The notes beneath the pieces were generated by a model. That model was not told the origin of the DNA. It did no database searches and was given only the letters and a program-made list of their open reading frames with translations. Positions 18,100 to 26,784 of a stretch of DNA of 64,000 nt are shown piece after piece. The DNA comes from Novosphingobium guangzhouense (lineage in GTDB: Bacteria; Pseudomonadota; Alphaproteobacteria; Sphingomonadales; Sphingomonadaceae). The stretch is taken from contig NZ_LYMM01000029.1 of assembly GCF_002896965.1 (NCBI RefSeq), forward strand, positions 62,001 to 126,000, read 5' to 3'. How positions within the stretch are numbered: position 1 is the first letter of the stretch; every line of letters starts with the position of its first letter. The translations under genes were made by a program, and so were the position numbers.

Positions 18100-19272
18100 G
18101 TGGCTGGCGAGGCGCATCGTGAAACCGTCCGTTCGGCGCCCCGCGTCGAAGGCGGTCTTGCGTCCGTACCTTCCAGCTGCCTGACCGCCGTACCCTGGCG
18201 GTCGCTTGAAAGCGAAATCGCAGCATGGGACCGCCTTGCCGACAGCGCGGCAGAGCCCAACCCCTTCTACGAAAGCTGGTATCTCCTCCCTTCGCTGCAC
18301 CACCTGCCGCGGACCGAAGGTGTGACGATCCTTCGTTACGAACACGATGGCAAGCTGGCCGGACTGCTGCCGATCGCGCGCTCTGCCCGCTATTACCGCT
18401 GGCCGGTGCCGCAAGTGTCGAGCTGGCTGCATGAGAATTGCTTCTGCGGTGTTCCGCTCGTCGCCAAAGGAGCGGAAATCCCCTTCTGGCAGGCCGTGCT
18501 TCGCTGGGCCGATGCGCATCCGGGCTCCGCGCTTTTCATGCATTTGCGTGGTATGGTGCTGGGCGGGCCACTGCATGTCGCACTTGAACAGGTTGCCGTG
18601 CAGCAGGTTCGCCAGCTGGAAATCGTACATGGTGAGGCTCGCGCGATGCTCGCTTCGCAAGATACGCCTCAAGGTTATCTGGAAGCCGCGCTCTCGGGCA
18701 AGAAGCGCAAGGAACTGCGCCGTCAGGCCAGCCGGCTGGCCGAGGCGGGCGAAGTCAGCTTCGAACACCGCAGTGACGCGATAGGCATAGGCAGCTGGTG
18801 CGCTGACTTTCTGGCACTGGAAGCGGCAGGCTGGAAGGGCAAGGCGGGGTCGGCCCTCGCCAGTTCCGAAGGCACCGCACGCCTGTTTCGCGAAAGCATG
18901 GCCGGCGCGGCGGACAAAGGGCGACTGGAACGGCTCTCGCTGACGCTGGACGGTCGGCCGATTGCCATGCTGGCAACCTTCCTCACACCGCCGGGCGCCT
19001 ATTCATACAAGACCGCGTTCGATGAGGATTGCGCGCGTTTTTCGCCGGGCGTCCTGCTTCAACGCGAAAACCTGCGTATGCTGGAACGGTCCGATATCGC
19101 CTGGACCGACAGTTGCGCTGCCACCGACCATCCGATGATCGACCATCTCTGGCGTGAACGTCGGCAGATCGGGCGTTTGTCGATCGCCATCGGCGGAGCC
19201 TTGCGGCGCGCCGCATTCCGCCAGTTCGTGCGTGCCGAAACCGCGCGCCATCCCGCCGGACCCAGCCAATGA
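18100..19272 (+). CDS. GNAT-family (CelD/BioF2-like) acyltransferase
   Basis: 390 residues from a GTG with AGGAAA about 8 nt upstream. The C-terminal half carries the Acetyltransf_6 / CelD-like GNAT fold: LSGKKRKELRRQASRLAEAG, then RLERLSLTLDGRPIAMLATF, then AYSYKTAFDEDCARFSPGVLLQ, which is the acyl-CoA-binding region. The N-terminal half (NPFYESWYLLPSL, ILRYEHDGKLAGLLPI) is the duplicated partner domain. Such enzymes transfer acyl groups to cell-surface or polysaccharide substrates. It overlaps the next gene by 4 bp. Confidence 0.85.
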   Translation: MAGEAHRETVRSAPRVEGGLASVPSSCLTAVPWRSLESEIAAWDRLADSAAEPNPFYESWYLLPSLHHLPRTEGVTILRYEHDGKLAGLLPIARSARYYRWPVPQVSSWLHENCFCGVPLVAKGAEIPFWQAVLRWADAHPGSALFMHLRGMVLGGPLHVALEQVAVQQVRQLEIVHGEARAMLASQDTPQGYLEAALSGKKRKELRRQASRLAEAGEVSFEHRSDAIGIGSWCADFLALEAAGWKGKAGSALASSEGTARLFRESMAGAADKGRLERLSLTLDGRPIAMLATFLTPPGAYSYKTAFDEDCARFSPGVLLQRENLRMLERSDIAWTDSCAATDHPMIDHLWRERRQIGRLSIAIGGALRRAAFRQFVRAETARHPAGPSQ

Positions 19273-20129
19273 ACGCACCACCGCCTGTCATCTCCGCCCC
19301 GGTTTTCCCGCAGGACGCATGTGCGACTTTCGCTGCGAACTACCCGGAAGTTCCGCACAAGCTGACGCACGCCCTGGGCGCGCACCCGCTGATGGAACTG
19401 GAGGCGCTCGCCCGGCTGGCAGAGGGTCTGCCGCCAGGCTCGGTGGAATACAACGCCAGCGACCAGCCCATCGGCGTGGAGGGCAAGCCTGCACCCACCG
19501 GCATTCCCATCGGCGCGACTATCCGCCAGATCAAGACGGCGAAGTCCTGGGCGGTGCTCAAGAATGTTGAGCAGGACCCCGCCTATGCCGCCCTGCTCTC
19601 CGAACTGCTGGCCGAATTGCGCCCCGCCATCGAAGCGCGGACCGGGCGCATGCTGAGAACGCAGGCGTTCATCTTCGTAACCAGCGCGGGCGGCGTCACG
19701 CCCTATCACTTCGATCCAGAGCACAACATACTGATGCAGGTGCGCGGGTCGAAAGTGATGACGCAGTTCCCGGCAGGCGATCCCGCCTATGCACCAGACG
19801 AAGTGCACGAGACCTACCACACAGGCGGCGGCAGGGAGCTGAAATGGCGCGATGAACTGCTTGTCGGTGCCCGTGAGTACCCTTTGAGTGCCGCTGAGGC
19901 CCTTTATGTGCCGGTCATGGCGCCGCATTTCGTGCGCAACGGGCCGGAACCGTCCGTCTCGCTGTCGATCACATGGCGTTCGGAGTGGAGCTTTGCGGAA
20001 GCCGACGCGCGTGCCTTCAATCACCTGCTGCGGCGCTGCGGACTGGCTCCGAAACCGCCGAAACGCTGGCCTTCGCACAATCGGGCAAAGGCGATCGGCT
20101 GGCGGATCGCCCGAAAACTAGGGCTGTAA
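19269..20129 (+). CDS. JmjC/cupin-like 2-oxoglutarate-type oxygenase
   Basis: 286 residues. A cupin-like JmjC core is visible as TPYHFDPEHNILMQVRGSKVMTQF (His-x-Asp type metal pair at HFD) with a second His in MAPHFVRNGPEPSVSLSITWRS. These features fit Fe(II)/2-oxoglutarate hydroxylases of the JmjC class, though regulators with this fold exist. It is translationally coupled (ATGA) to the GNAT gene, implying a joint role in modifying one target. A Fur-box-like site lies just after it, in front of the DUF2061 gene. Confidence 0.82.
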   Translation: MNAPPPVISAPVFPQDACATFAANYPEVPHKLTHALGAHPLMELEALARLAEGLPPGSVEYNASDQPIGVEGKPAPTGIPIGATIRQIKTAKSWAVLKNVEQDPAYAALLSELLAELRPAIEARTGRMLRTQAFIFVTSAGGVTPYHFDPEHNILMQVRGSKVMTQFPAGDPAYAPDEVHETYHTGGGRELKWRDELLVGAREYPLSAAEALYVPVMAPHFVRNGPEPSVSLSITWRSEWSFAEADARAFNHLLRRCGLAPKPPKRWPSHNRAKAIGWRIARKLGL

Positions 20130-20184
20130 CAACGCCGATGATCGACTGAACCGATTACAGAAGCGACACAGGCAAGTTTATTAT

Positions 20185-20199
20185 TGCGAATAAATCGCA
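20185..20199. promoter_or_regulatory. Fur-box-like dyad
   Basis: TGCGAATAAATCGCA differs at one position from the TGCGAAT-N-ATTCGCA type dyad described for alphaproteobacterial Fur-family proteins. An outer pair TTTATT/AATAAA overlaps it. It sits 28 bp before the DUF2061 start, in a promoter-like AT-rich stretch. Assignment rests on resemblance only. Confidence 0.45.
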
Positions 20200-20226
20200 T
20201 TAGAAGAGTCTCGAAAGGACCGATCA

Positions 20227-20445
20227 ATGCCCCGTGATTTCGCAAAAACCGCCAGTTTCCTTGCTCTCCACCTGATCGTCGGCTTCACCGTCGCCTATCT
20301 CGTCACGGGCTCAGCAGCAATGGCGGGCGGCATCGCCCTGATAGAACCGATGGTGAATGCCGTGGTCTTCTTCTTCCACGAACGCGCCTGGAACGGCAGC
20401 ACCTCGTTAACCGTCCTCTTCACTCACCGCCATGCGATGGGATGA
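20227..20445 (+). CDS. DUF2061 small membrane protein
   Basis: 72 residues with two hydrophobic segments (about 10-27 and 29-50), the second ending EPMVNAVVFFFHERAWN, the DUF2061 signature. A good ribosome site (GAAAGGA) precedes the ATG. DUF2061 proteins are inner-membrane proteins of unknown function. The possible Fur-type site upstream hints at metal-dependent control. It converges with uvrC. Confidence 0.85.
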   Translation: MPRDFAKTASFLALHLIVGFTVAYLVTGSAAMAGGIALIEPMVNAVVFFFHERAWNGSTSLTVLFTHRHAMG

Positions 20446-20469
20446 TAAGAAGCGCGAAATTCCGTCATT

Positions 20470-22413
20470 TCACCCGTTGGGATGATAGAAATCGTAGATC
20501 GTCTGCGCCACTGCCACGCTGACGCCGGGGGCCCGCCGTAAGTCCTCCAGACTGGCCGCCCTTACCTTTCCTGCCGTGCCGAAATGCAGCAACAGCGCGC
20601 GCTTGCGGGCGGGACCGATGCCCGGAATCTCATCCAGCGGGCTGGCGGTGATAGCGCGGCTGCGCTTGGCCCGGTGAGCGCCGATGACGAACCGGTGAAC
20701 TTCGTCCCGCAGGCGCTGGAGGTGGAACAGTACCGGCGAATTGACCGGCAGCATCTTTTCCCGCCCGTCAGGGAAATGAAACACTTCGCGCCCTTCGCGC
20801 CCGTGATGCGGGCCCTTGGCGATAGCGATCAGGTTGACGTCCTCGATCCCGAGTTCCTCCAGCGCATCCTTCACCGCGTTCATCTGCCCCTTGCCGCCGT
20901 CGATCAGGACAAGGTCCGGCCAGGTGCCGCCGGTACGCTCGGGATCTTCTTCCTGTACCCGGCCGAAGCGGCGGGTCATGACCTCACGCATCATCGCGTA
21001 GTCATCGTCGGTCTGGGCGCTCTTGATGTTGAACTTTCGGTACTGGCTGGTCTGAAAGCCCTCCGGCCCGGCCACGACCATCGCGCCGAGCGCCTTGGTC
21101 CCCGAAATATGGCTGTTGTCGTAGATTTCCACGCGCTGCGGCAGGTCCGGAAGTTCGAGGAAATCGGCCATTTCCCGCCAGACCTTGGCCTGCGTTCCAC
21201 GTTCTGCAAGCCGGCGGTCGAGCGCCTCCACCGCGTTGCGCGTGGCCTGCATCATGAGGTTGCGACGATTACCGCGCTGAGGCACGGAGATCTCCACCTT
21301 GCCGCCCGCACTTTCACGCAGGGCCTCGGCGATGAGGTCGGCCTCAGGCAGTTCGCGGTCTACAAGGATGCATCGCGCAGGCGGCACTTCCTCGTAGAAC
21401 TGGGCGAGGAACGCCTGCATCACTTCCTCTTCGCTCAACCCTTCGGTGTGGGTGGGGAAGAAAGCGCGATGCCCCCAGTTCTGGCCGCCGCGGATGAAAA
21501 ACGCCTGCACACCGATCTGGCCGCCCTTGCCCGCCATCGCGAAGATGTCCGCGTTGTCGAGCCCCTCGGCGTTGATCGCCTGGCTACCCTGGATGAAGGT
21601 GGCTGCGCGCAGACGATCGCGCAGCATGGCCGCTCGCTCGAAGTCGAGGTTTTCCGCAGCCTCGGCCATCTGTGCCTCGATCTTGCGCTGAACGGAGTTC
21701 GAGCGACCGCCGAGGAAATCCTTCGCCTCCTGCACCAGTTCGGCATAGCCGGCTTCGTCGATACGATCGACGCAAGGAGCCGAACACCGCTTGATCTGAT
21801 AGAGCAGGCACGGCCGGTCGCGGCGGGCGAAGAAGCTGTCGGTGCAACTGCGCAGCAGGAACAACTTTTGCAGTGCATTGATCGTGGTGTTCACCGACCC
21901 GGCACTGGCGAAGGGGCCATAATAATTGCCCTTCATCCGCCGTGCACCGCGATGTTTCATTATCCGCGGAAATTCGTGATCGGTGCGCAACAGGATGAAC
22001 GGAAATGACTTATCGTCCCGCAGCAGCACGTTGTACGCGGGCCGGAAGCGCTTGATCAGCTGCGCTTCCAGCAGCAGCGCCTCGGCTTCCGAATTGGTCG
22101 TCACGATCGTCATCGAGCGGGTCTGGCTGACCATGCGCTGCAGACGGCCCGGCAGGCGTTCCCACTGGGTATAGTTGGCGACACGGTTGCGCAGCACCCG
22201 CGCCTTGCCGACGTAGAGCACATCGCCGCGCGCATCCTGCATGCGGTAGACGCCGGGCTTGGCCGGAAGCGTCCGCACGGTGTCGCGGATCACTTCAACA
22301 CCGGCCTGAAGGTCGGGCTGGTCGGAGCCGCGCACGATCGATGTCGCCCGTTCCTCGTTGAAACGTTCGAGACGGTTGGGCTGCTCGGGAGTGCCGGCTG
22401 GTGTTCTCGCCAT
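20470..22413 (-). CDS. uvrC: Excinuclease ABC subunit C
   Basis: Makes both incisions in nucleotide excision repair. The 647-residue protein has, in order, the GIY-YIG nuclease (PGVYRMQDARGDVLYVGKA, about 54-72), a UVR motif (AAENLDFERAAMLRDRLRA), the RNase H-like second nuclease (RVEIYDNSHISGTKALGAMV; DLVLIDGGKGQMNAV) and C-terminal HhH motifs (LDEIPGIGPARKRALLLHFG). The first 40 residues are a poorly conserved extension. No LexA-type box was recognised upstream. Confidence 0.98.
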   Translation of the reverse strand: MARTPAGTPEQPNRLERFNEERATSIVRGSDQPDLQAGVEVIRDTVRTLPAKPGVYRMQDARGDVLYVGKARVLRNRVANYTQWERLPGRLQRMVSQTRSMTIVTTNSEAEALLLEAQLIKRFRPAYNVLLRDDKSFPFILLRTDHEFPRIMKHRGARRMKGNYYGPFASAGSVNTTINALQKLFLLRSCTDSFFARRDRPCLLYQIKRCSAPCVDRIDEAGYAELVQEAKDFLGGRSNSVQRKIEAQMAEAAENLDFERAAMLRDRLRAATFIQGSQAINAEGLDNADIFAMAGKGGQIGVQAFFIRGGQNWGHRAFFPTHTEGLSEEEVMQAFLAQFYEEVPPARCILVDRELPEADLIAEALRESAGGKVEISVPQRGNRRNLMMQATRNAVEALDRRLAERGTQAKVWREMADFLELPDLPQRVEIYDNSHISGTKALGAMVVAGPEGFQTSQYRKFNIKSAQTDDDYAMMREVMTRRFGRVQEEDPERTGGTWPDLVLIDGGKGQMNAVKDALEELGIEDVNLIAIAKGPHHGREGREVFHFPDGREKMLPVNSPVLFHLQRLRDEVHRFVIGAHRAKRSRAITASPLDEIPGIGPARKRALLLHFGTAGKVRAASLEDLRRAPGVSVAVAQTIYDFYHPNG

Positions 22414-22475
22414 GTTCGTGCAGATAGGACAGGACGGGCCGGATCGGTAGTCCCCGCCCCGCCCTATCCTCAGGA

Positions 22476-25400
22476 TCAGAACATCTTGCGGAAATCGATC
22501 CCCAGCACACGGCCCTGCGGTTCACGGTATGCGCGCTGGTAGGCGATGGGTGTGACGCCGTTCTGATCGGTCACTTTCTGCCGTGAATCCAGCATGTTGT
22601 CGGCCACCAGCGACAAACGCGCGCCCTTAAGGAACGGCATTTTGGCTACCAGCGCTTCGTTGCGACCAAGGTCTGCGAACAGGCGCAGCGACACATCGAA
22701 AGTGCTGCCAAAGCGCAGATCCTGACTGCCCGGCGCCCCAGACCCGTCAACGCGGGCTGGCGCATTCCATTCGGCCTTGAGGCGCAGCCCGTAGCCATTC
22801 TTGAACAGGCCACCCTCCGCCTCGATGGTGTGGCGCGGCGTGCCACCTGCCGAGGTCGAATCGCCGTTCAGCTGGTCCAGCACCGGCACGCCCGGCGCGA
22901 TCAGGATCGTGTCTGTGAAGCGCCATGTATGGTAGACGGACAGGTTCCAGCGACTGCCGTTGCGCCCACCCGGAGGCCCAAATCCGCCGCCGGGAGGACC
23001 ACCGGGGCCACCGGGACCATCTGCCCCGCGACCACCCGCTTCGGATCGAGTGCCGCCGGCACCGCCCGCGTTTGCGGACATGGGGGGCGGACCGCCGAAC
23101 GCGCCGGGCGGCGGGAACATCGACGGCTGATCGCCCTGTGCCTGGCTTCCGGCCGCAGCAGGCGCAGCCGAACTGCAGAAACGTTCGCGCAGTTCGGCGA
23201 GCCTGGAGGGATCGACCTTGCCGTCCGCGCTCATGATGCGTTCGCGCATCCGGTCAGGCAGACTGGCAATGTCCGGCGGACCGCTGCCGCCTGCGCAAAG
23301 AGCGGTTCGGATACGCTCGAAGCGTTCCGGGTCCATGGGGCCGCGCCCTTCGCCCGGCGATGCTCCGTTACCGGGGGTGCTCCCCGCACCTTCAGCCGAG
23401 CAGGCGCGCTGCCTGAACTCGGCCAGCTTGGCCGGATCGATTTTTCCGTCCTCACCCGAAAGGCGATTGCGCAGTCCATCGGGAAGCGTGGCAGGGTCCG
23501 GAGCGGCGGCACCCGGCGCGCATAGCGTCGCACGGCTCGCCGCGAAACGCGAAGGATCAAAGCCCGGACGTGCGGCTCCCGAAGACTGCCCGCCAAGGGA
23601 TTGTCCACCAGCCATCGGCCCGTTGGGCCCGGTCACCGACTGTACCGGCTCTGCGCCGGCACGGACGGATGAAGGTCTTGCCGAACCACCGCCTGACGCC
23701 GGGGAAGCGCCACCAAGGCTGCCGGAAATGTTGAACCCCCAGCGCATCGAGGAAGATTTCACTTCATCGAACGTGACCGCGCGCCGGTCGATGCGCGTCA
23801 GATTGCCGTCAGCGTCGCGCGTCACCCGGTCGGGAAACGCGCTTTCGATCGCCGGTGTCAGCAGAGGGAATGACTGCGTCACGTCGCTTGACCGGTTACG
23901 GAAATATTCGACGATCAGGTTGGAGCGCTGCATGAACGGCAGTTTCCATTGCGCCGATATCTTCCAGTCGCGCTGCGTTTCCTTCTTCAGATCGGGATTG
24001 CCGCCAGTCACCGTGGTGACAAGCGCAGTACGCGAATTGGCGAAGTCGTAGACGGCAACGTTGTACGTCTCGATCATCGGCGCGGCGAGCTGCGTCAGCT
24101 TGGGCGCGGCTTCGTCCACGATATAGCTGGCCTGCAGCATCAGGTTTTCGGTGGGCGACCAGGTTATGCCTGCGCTCCAGTCCTTCAGCGTGCCGAAGTC
24201 CGAAAGGTGGTCCAGCCCGCCGCTGAAGTTCAGCGTGATGTCGCCTACCGCGCCGAGGAAATCCTCACCTTTGCTCGTCAGCGGCAGAGCAAGATTCACA
24301 CCGCCAAGCACGTCGCCGCGCTTGAGGGTGATATCCCCCAGCGTGGTCCGCGTATCCTTGCTGGCCGAACGGTCGTAGTCGTAACCGCCCTTGACCGTAA
24401 GGTTCGCTTCGCCCGCAGGCATCCGGAAGGGCTTTCCGGACAGGGTCACCAGGTTCGACAAGGTAAGCTGACGGGTCGTGGCCACATCAACGCCCGCGCC
24501 CGGCACATCCGGCAACGCCCCGCTGATCGAAAGCGTGCCCGATGCCACCGCCGCCTGCAGATCGCCGTACTGATCCTCGCCCCTGCGCCTGTCGACGCGG
24601 GTGCTGGTGTCCGTATAGGTGGCGTTCGCGGTGGCGCTCAGCTGCCAGTCGCCAACCATCGTGCTGTAGCCGAACCCGCCTTCGAAGGTATCGCTGATGG
24701 AACGGTTGGTAAGCGGGTCCGGCAGCGTGCGGCGCAGCGTCTGCCCATCATAGGTCAGCGGCACCGTATCGAGCCCCGAACTCGACAGCGTGTTGGAGCG
24801 GGTATAGCCGCCGGTCACGGTGATCGCGCCGGCCAGCCCTTTTTCGCCCAGCCCCTGCGTCATCGAGCCTTCAAGCGTCAGTTCATGGTCCTGCGCGGCA
24901 AGGCTTCGGTAGCGCGCGGGATCGGGATCGCCCGCAACCTGCGATGTGCGCGATTCCTCCTGGGTGATGCCGCGTTCGGCCTCGGTCAGCATGCTTGTGT
25001 TGTCGAGCTTGCCGTTGATGTTGTAGCGGCGCGGCCCTGCGATCTTGAACAGACCGCCCTCCAGCTCGTAATTGTCGTAGCCGCCGCGCGTCGGGCGATT
25101 GTATTCGCCCGACGTCGTCACTGCCTGGAACTGATCCTTGAGGATGATATTGACGACGCGCTGGTTCGCGGAATAGCCAAACCGCAGCGCCACTTCCTCG
25201 GGCAGCACTTCCACCCGGCGGATCGCTTCGGGCGGGATGCCGCGCATTTCGCGGAAGCTGGAGATTCGCTGGCCGTTAAGCAGCATCACCGGCCGCCCGT
25301 CTCCACGCCCGCGCCCGCTGCCGGTCTGAGGGCTGATCGCTTCGAGCAGTTCCTCGATCGAACTCACGCCGTAAGAGGCGATGTCGTTCTCGTCGAAGAC

Positions 25401-25601
25401 CTCGATCGGCTTTTGCGGCACGTCGATGGAGCCGATGATACGTGGCGCGGTGACGAGAATCTCGTCGCCGTGAACCTCCATCGGGTTATCAGGATCGGTA
25501 TCGTCATCCTTGATGACCGGCGCAGTCGGCGCATCGGCCGCCCATGCCGGAACCGGCATGGCAAGGCACGCCACAAGGCTGATCAGTGGTAAGGAACGCA
25601 A
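22476..25601 (-). CDS. TonB-dependent receptor with Cys-repeat insertion in the barrel
   Basis: 1041 residues. The start is a TTG at 25601 with GGAG 7 nt upstream; the next residues, LRSLPLISLVACLAMPVPAWA, are a clear signal peptide. EILVTAPRI is a TonB-box-like strand. The plug has PVMLLNGQRISSFREMRGIP and VEVLPEEVALRFGYSANQRV; the barrel ends in RVLGIDFRKMF with the terminal Phe of outer-membrane proteins. Residues about 632-879 interrupt the barrel with a Ser/Gly/Pro-rich stretch holding two 55-residue Cys-containing repeats and a Pro/Gly-rich tail. Substrate unknown. It is divergent from infA and downstream genes are uvrC-oriented. Confidence 0.88.
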   Translation of the reverse strand: MRSLPLISLVACLAMPVPAWAADAPTAPVIKDDDTDPDNPMEVHGDEILVTAPRIIGSIDVPQKPIEVFDENDIASYGVSSIEELLEAISPQTGSGRGRGDGRPVMLLNGQRISSFREMRGIPPEAIRRVEVLPEEVALRFGYSANQRVVNIILKDQFQAVTTSGEYNRPTRGGYDNYELEGGLFKIAGPRRYNINGKLDNTSMLTEAERGITQEESRTSQVAGDPDPARYRSLAAQDHELTLEGSMTQGLGEKGLAGAITVTGGYTRSNTLSSSGLDTVPLTYDGQTLRRTLPDPLTNRSISDTFEGGFGYSTMVGDWQLSATANATYTDTSTRVDRRRGEDQYGDLQAAVASGTLSISGALPDVPGAGVDVATTRQLTLSNLVTLSGKPFRMPAGEANLTVKGGYDYDRSASKDTRTTLGDITLKRGDVLGGVNLALPLTSKGEDFLGAVGDITLNFSGGLDHLSDFGTLKDWSAGITWSPTENLMLQASYIVDEAAPKLTQLAAPMIETYNVAVYDFANSRTALVTTVTGGNPDLKKETQRDWKISAQWKLPFMQRSNLIVEYFRNRSSDVTQSFPLLTPAIESAFPDRVTRDADGNLTRIDRRAVTFDEVKSSSMRWGFNISGSLGGASPASGGGSARPSSVRAGAEPVQSVTGPNGPMAGGQSLGGQSSGAARPGFDPSRFAASRATLCAPGAAAPDPATLPDGLRNRLSGEDGKIDPAKLAEFRQRACSAEGAGSTPGNGASPGEGRGPMDPERFERIRTALCAGGSGPPDIASLPDRMRERIMSADGKVDPSRLAELRERFCSSAAPAAAGSQAQGDQPSMFPPPGAFGGPPPMSANAGGAGGTRSEAGGRGADGPGGPGGPPGGGFGPPGGRNGSRWNLSVYHTWRFTDTILIAPGVPVLDQLNGDSTSAGGTPRHTIEAEGGLFKNGYGLRLKAEWNAPARVDGSGAPGSQDLRFGSTFDVSLRLFADLGRNEALVAKMPFLKGARLSLVADNMLDSRQKVTDQNGVTPIAYQRAYREPQGRVLGIDFRKMF
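23172..23336 (-). repeat. Receptor insert, Cys repeat 2
   Basis: Encodes residues 756-810 of the receptor. It begins MDPERFERIRTALC, continues through SLPDRMRERIMSADGKVDPS and ends ELRERFCS. Cys769 and Cys809 are 40 residues apart, exactly as in repeat 1. The ADGKVDPSRL stretch resembles an EF-hand-like loop but lacks the full set of acidic ligands. Confidence 0.8.
23397..23561 (-). repeat. Receptor insert, Cys repeat 1
   Basis: Encodes residues 681-735. It begins FDPSRFAASRATLC, continues through TLPDGLRNRLSGEDGKIDPA and ends EFRQRACS. Cys694 and Cys734 match the spacing in repeat 2; the two copies are clearly homologous over 55 residues and are joined by a Gly/Ser/Pro linker of about 20 residues. 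Confidence 0.8.
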
Positions 25602-25916
25602 GTGCAGTCTCCGCCAAGGTGCATTTGTCTGATAGTGATGTGTCCCTTCCCCTCGTCCGCTATTGCCTTGGCCTCTTGCGGACCACAAGCGGGGGCGCGG
25701 TATCATTTTGTCGCAGTCATCTTGCGGGCGGATGAACCGGCGGTCGGCACCATCATACGAGTGGTCGCGAAGGCCTTGCAGCCGGTGCCGTCCCTGCTGC
25801 ATCAGCGGTATCACGGCCACACGAATGCCAAAAATACCGCAAAGGCTTCCATTTTTGCGGAGTCGTGGCTATGTCGCGCGCCGATGACACACCAGAACAA
25901 CGGAAACTGATCGCCG
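25602..25916. other. Intergenic region between the receptor gene and infA
   Basis: 315 bp of divergent upstream sequence with no credible gene. It should hold promoters for both the receptor (leftward) and infA (rightward). A 7-bp stem (CCGCAAA at 25837-25843, TTTGCGG at 25854-25860) lies about 55 bp before infA, and on the - strand it is followed by a U-rich run, so it may insulate the receptor from leftward read-through. No confident -35/-10 pair was identified. Confidence 0.5.
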
Positions 25917-26168
25917 ATGGCGAAAGAAGAACTCCTCGAAATGCGCGGCCGCGTGGTCGAACTTCTCCCCAACGCGATGTTTCGCGTAGAGCTGGAGAAC
26001 GGCCACGAGATCCTCGGCCACACCGCAGGCAAGATGCGCAAGAACCGCATCCGCGTGCTGGTCGGCGACGAAGTGCTCTGCGAGCTGACCCCCTACGATC
26101 TCACCAAGGGTCGTATCACCTACCGCTTCATGCCCGGCCGTGGTGGCCCCGGCCAGTTCGGATCCTGA
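25917..26168 (+). CDS. infA: Translation initiation factor IF-1
   Basis: 83 residues. [48 protein letters not shown] and [20 protein letters not shown] form the single OB-fold (S1-like) that binds the ribosomal A site. The tail [12 protein letters not shown] extends about 11 residues beyond the usual end. It is first in the infA-maf-rng-yacG order typical of sphingomonads. Confidence 0.97.
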   Translation: MAKEELLEMRGRVVELLPNAMFRVELENGHEILGHTAGKMRKNRIRVLVGDEVLCELTPYDLTKGRITYRFMPGRGGPGQFGS

Positions 26169-26181
26169 TCTGAGCGCCGAC

Positions 26182-26784
26182 TTGAACGTTGTAGACGTGT
26201 CGGCGGGGCATGATGCCCCCCGGCTTATTCTCGCCTCCGCAAGTCCCAGACGCCGCGAACTGCTTTCCCGTATCGGGATGAGCGACTTCGCGGTGGAGGC
26301 TGCGGATATCGACGAGACACCGCACGAGCGCGAAGTTCCGCGCGAATACGCACGCCGCATGGCGCGGGAAAAGGCGCTGGCCCTTCCCGTCTGCGACGCC
26401 TTCGTACTCGCCGGAGACACTGTGGTGGCCTGCGGCCGCCGCGTGCTGCCCAAGGCCGAAGACGAGGCAACGGCCCGCGAATGCCTTGCCCTGCTGTCCG
26501 GCAGGCGCCACCGCGTTTTGTCGGCAATAGCGCTGCGCGCCCCTGACGGATCCGTTCGCGAACGCCTGAGCGAAACGATCGTGCGCTTCAAACAGCTGTC
26601 GAAAGACGAAGTCGAAGCCTACATCGGCGGCGGCGAATGGGAGGGCAAGGCCGGAGGCTACGCCATCCAGGGCAGCGCCGAAGGGTTGATTGCGTGGATT
26701 TCCGGCAGTCATTCCGGCGTCGTCGGCCTCCCCCTGTTCGAGACGCGCGCGCTCCTGAAGGGCGCCGGCTTCCCCATTGGCTGA
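26182..26784 (+). CDS. Maf/YceF-type nucleoside triphosphate pyrophosphatase
   Basis: About 200 residues. The N-terminal [14 protein letters not shown], the central FVLAGDTVV and [11 protein letters not shown] are Maf landmarks; Maf proteins hydrolyse non-canonical or excess NTPs to NMPs. The start is uncertain: TTG 26182, GTG 26197 and GTG 26140 (overlapping infA) are all in frame and none has a strong ribosome site; 26182 begins 14 bp after the infA stop. It overlaps rng by 8 bp. Confidence 0.88.
   Translation: MNVVDVSAGHDAPRLILASASPRRRELLSRIGMSDFAVEAADIDETPHEREVPREYARRMAREKALALPVCDAFVLAGDTVVACGRRVLPKAEDEATARECLALLSGRRHRVLSAIALRAPDGSVRERLSETIVRFKQLSKDEVEAYIGGGEWEGKAGGYAIQGSAEGLIAWISGSHSGVVGLPLFETRALLKGAGFPIG

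Noticed and set aside
25837..25860. Hairpin upstream of infA as a riboswitch or leader attenuator
   Set aside because: Only 7-bp arms with no conserved aptamer features; the U-rich side faces the minus strand, so a minor terminator is the simpler reading.
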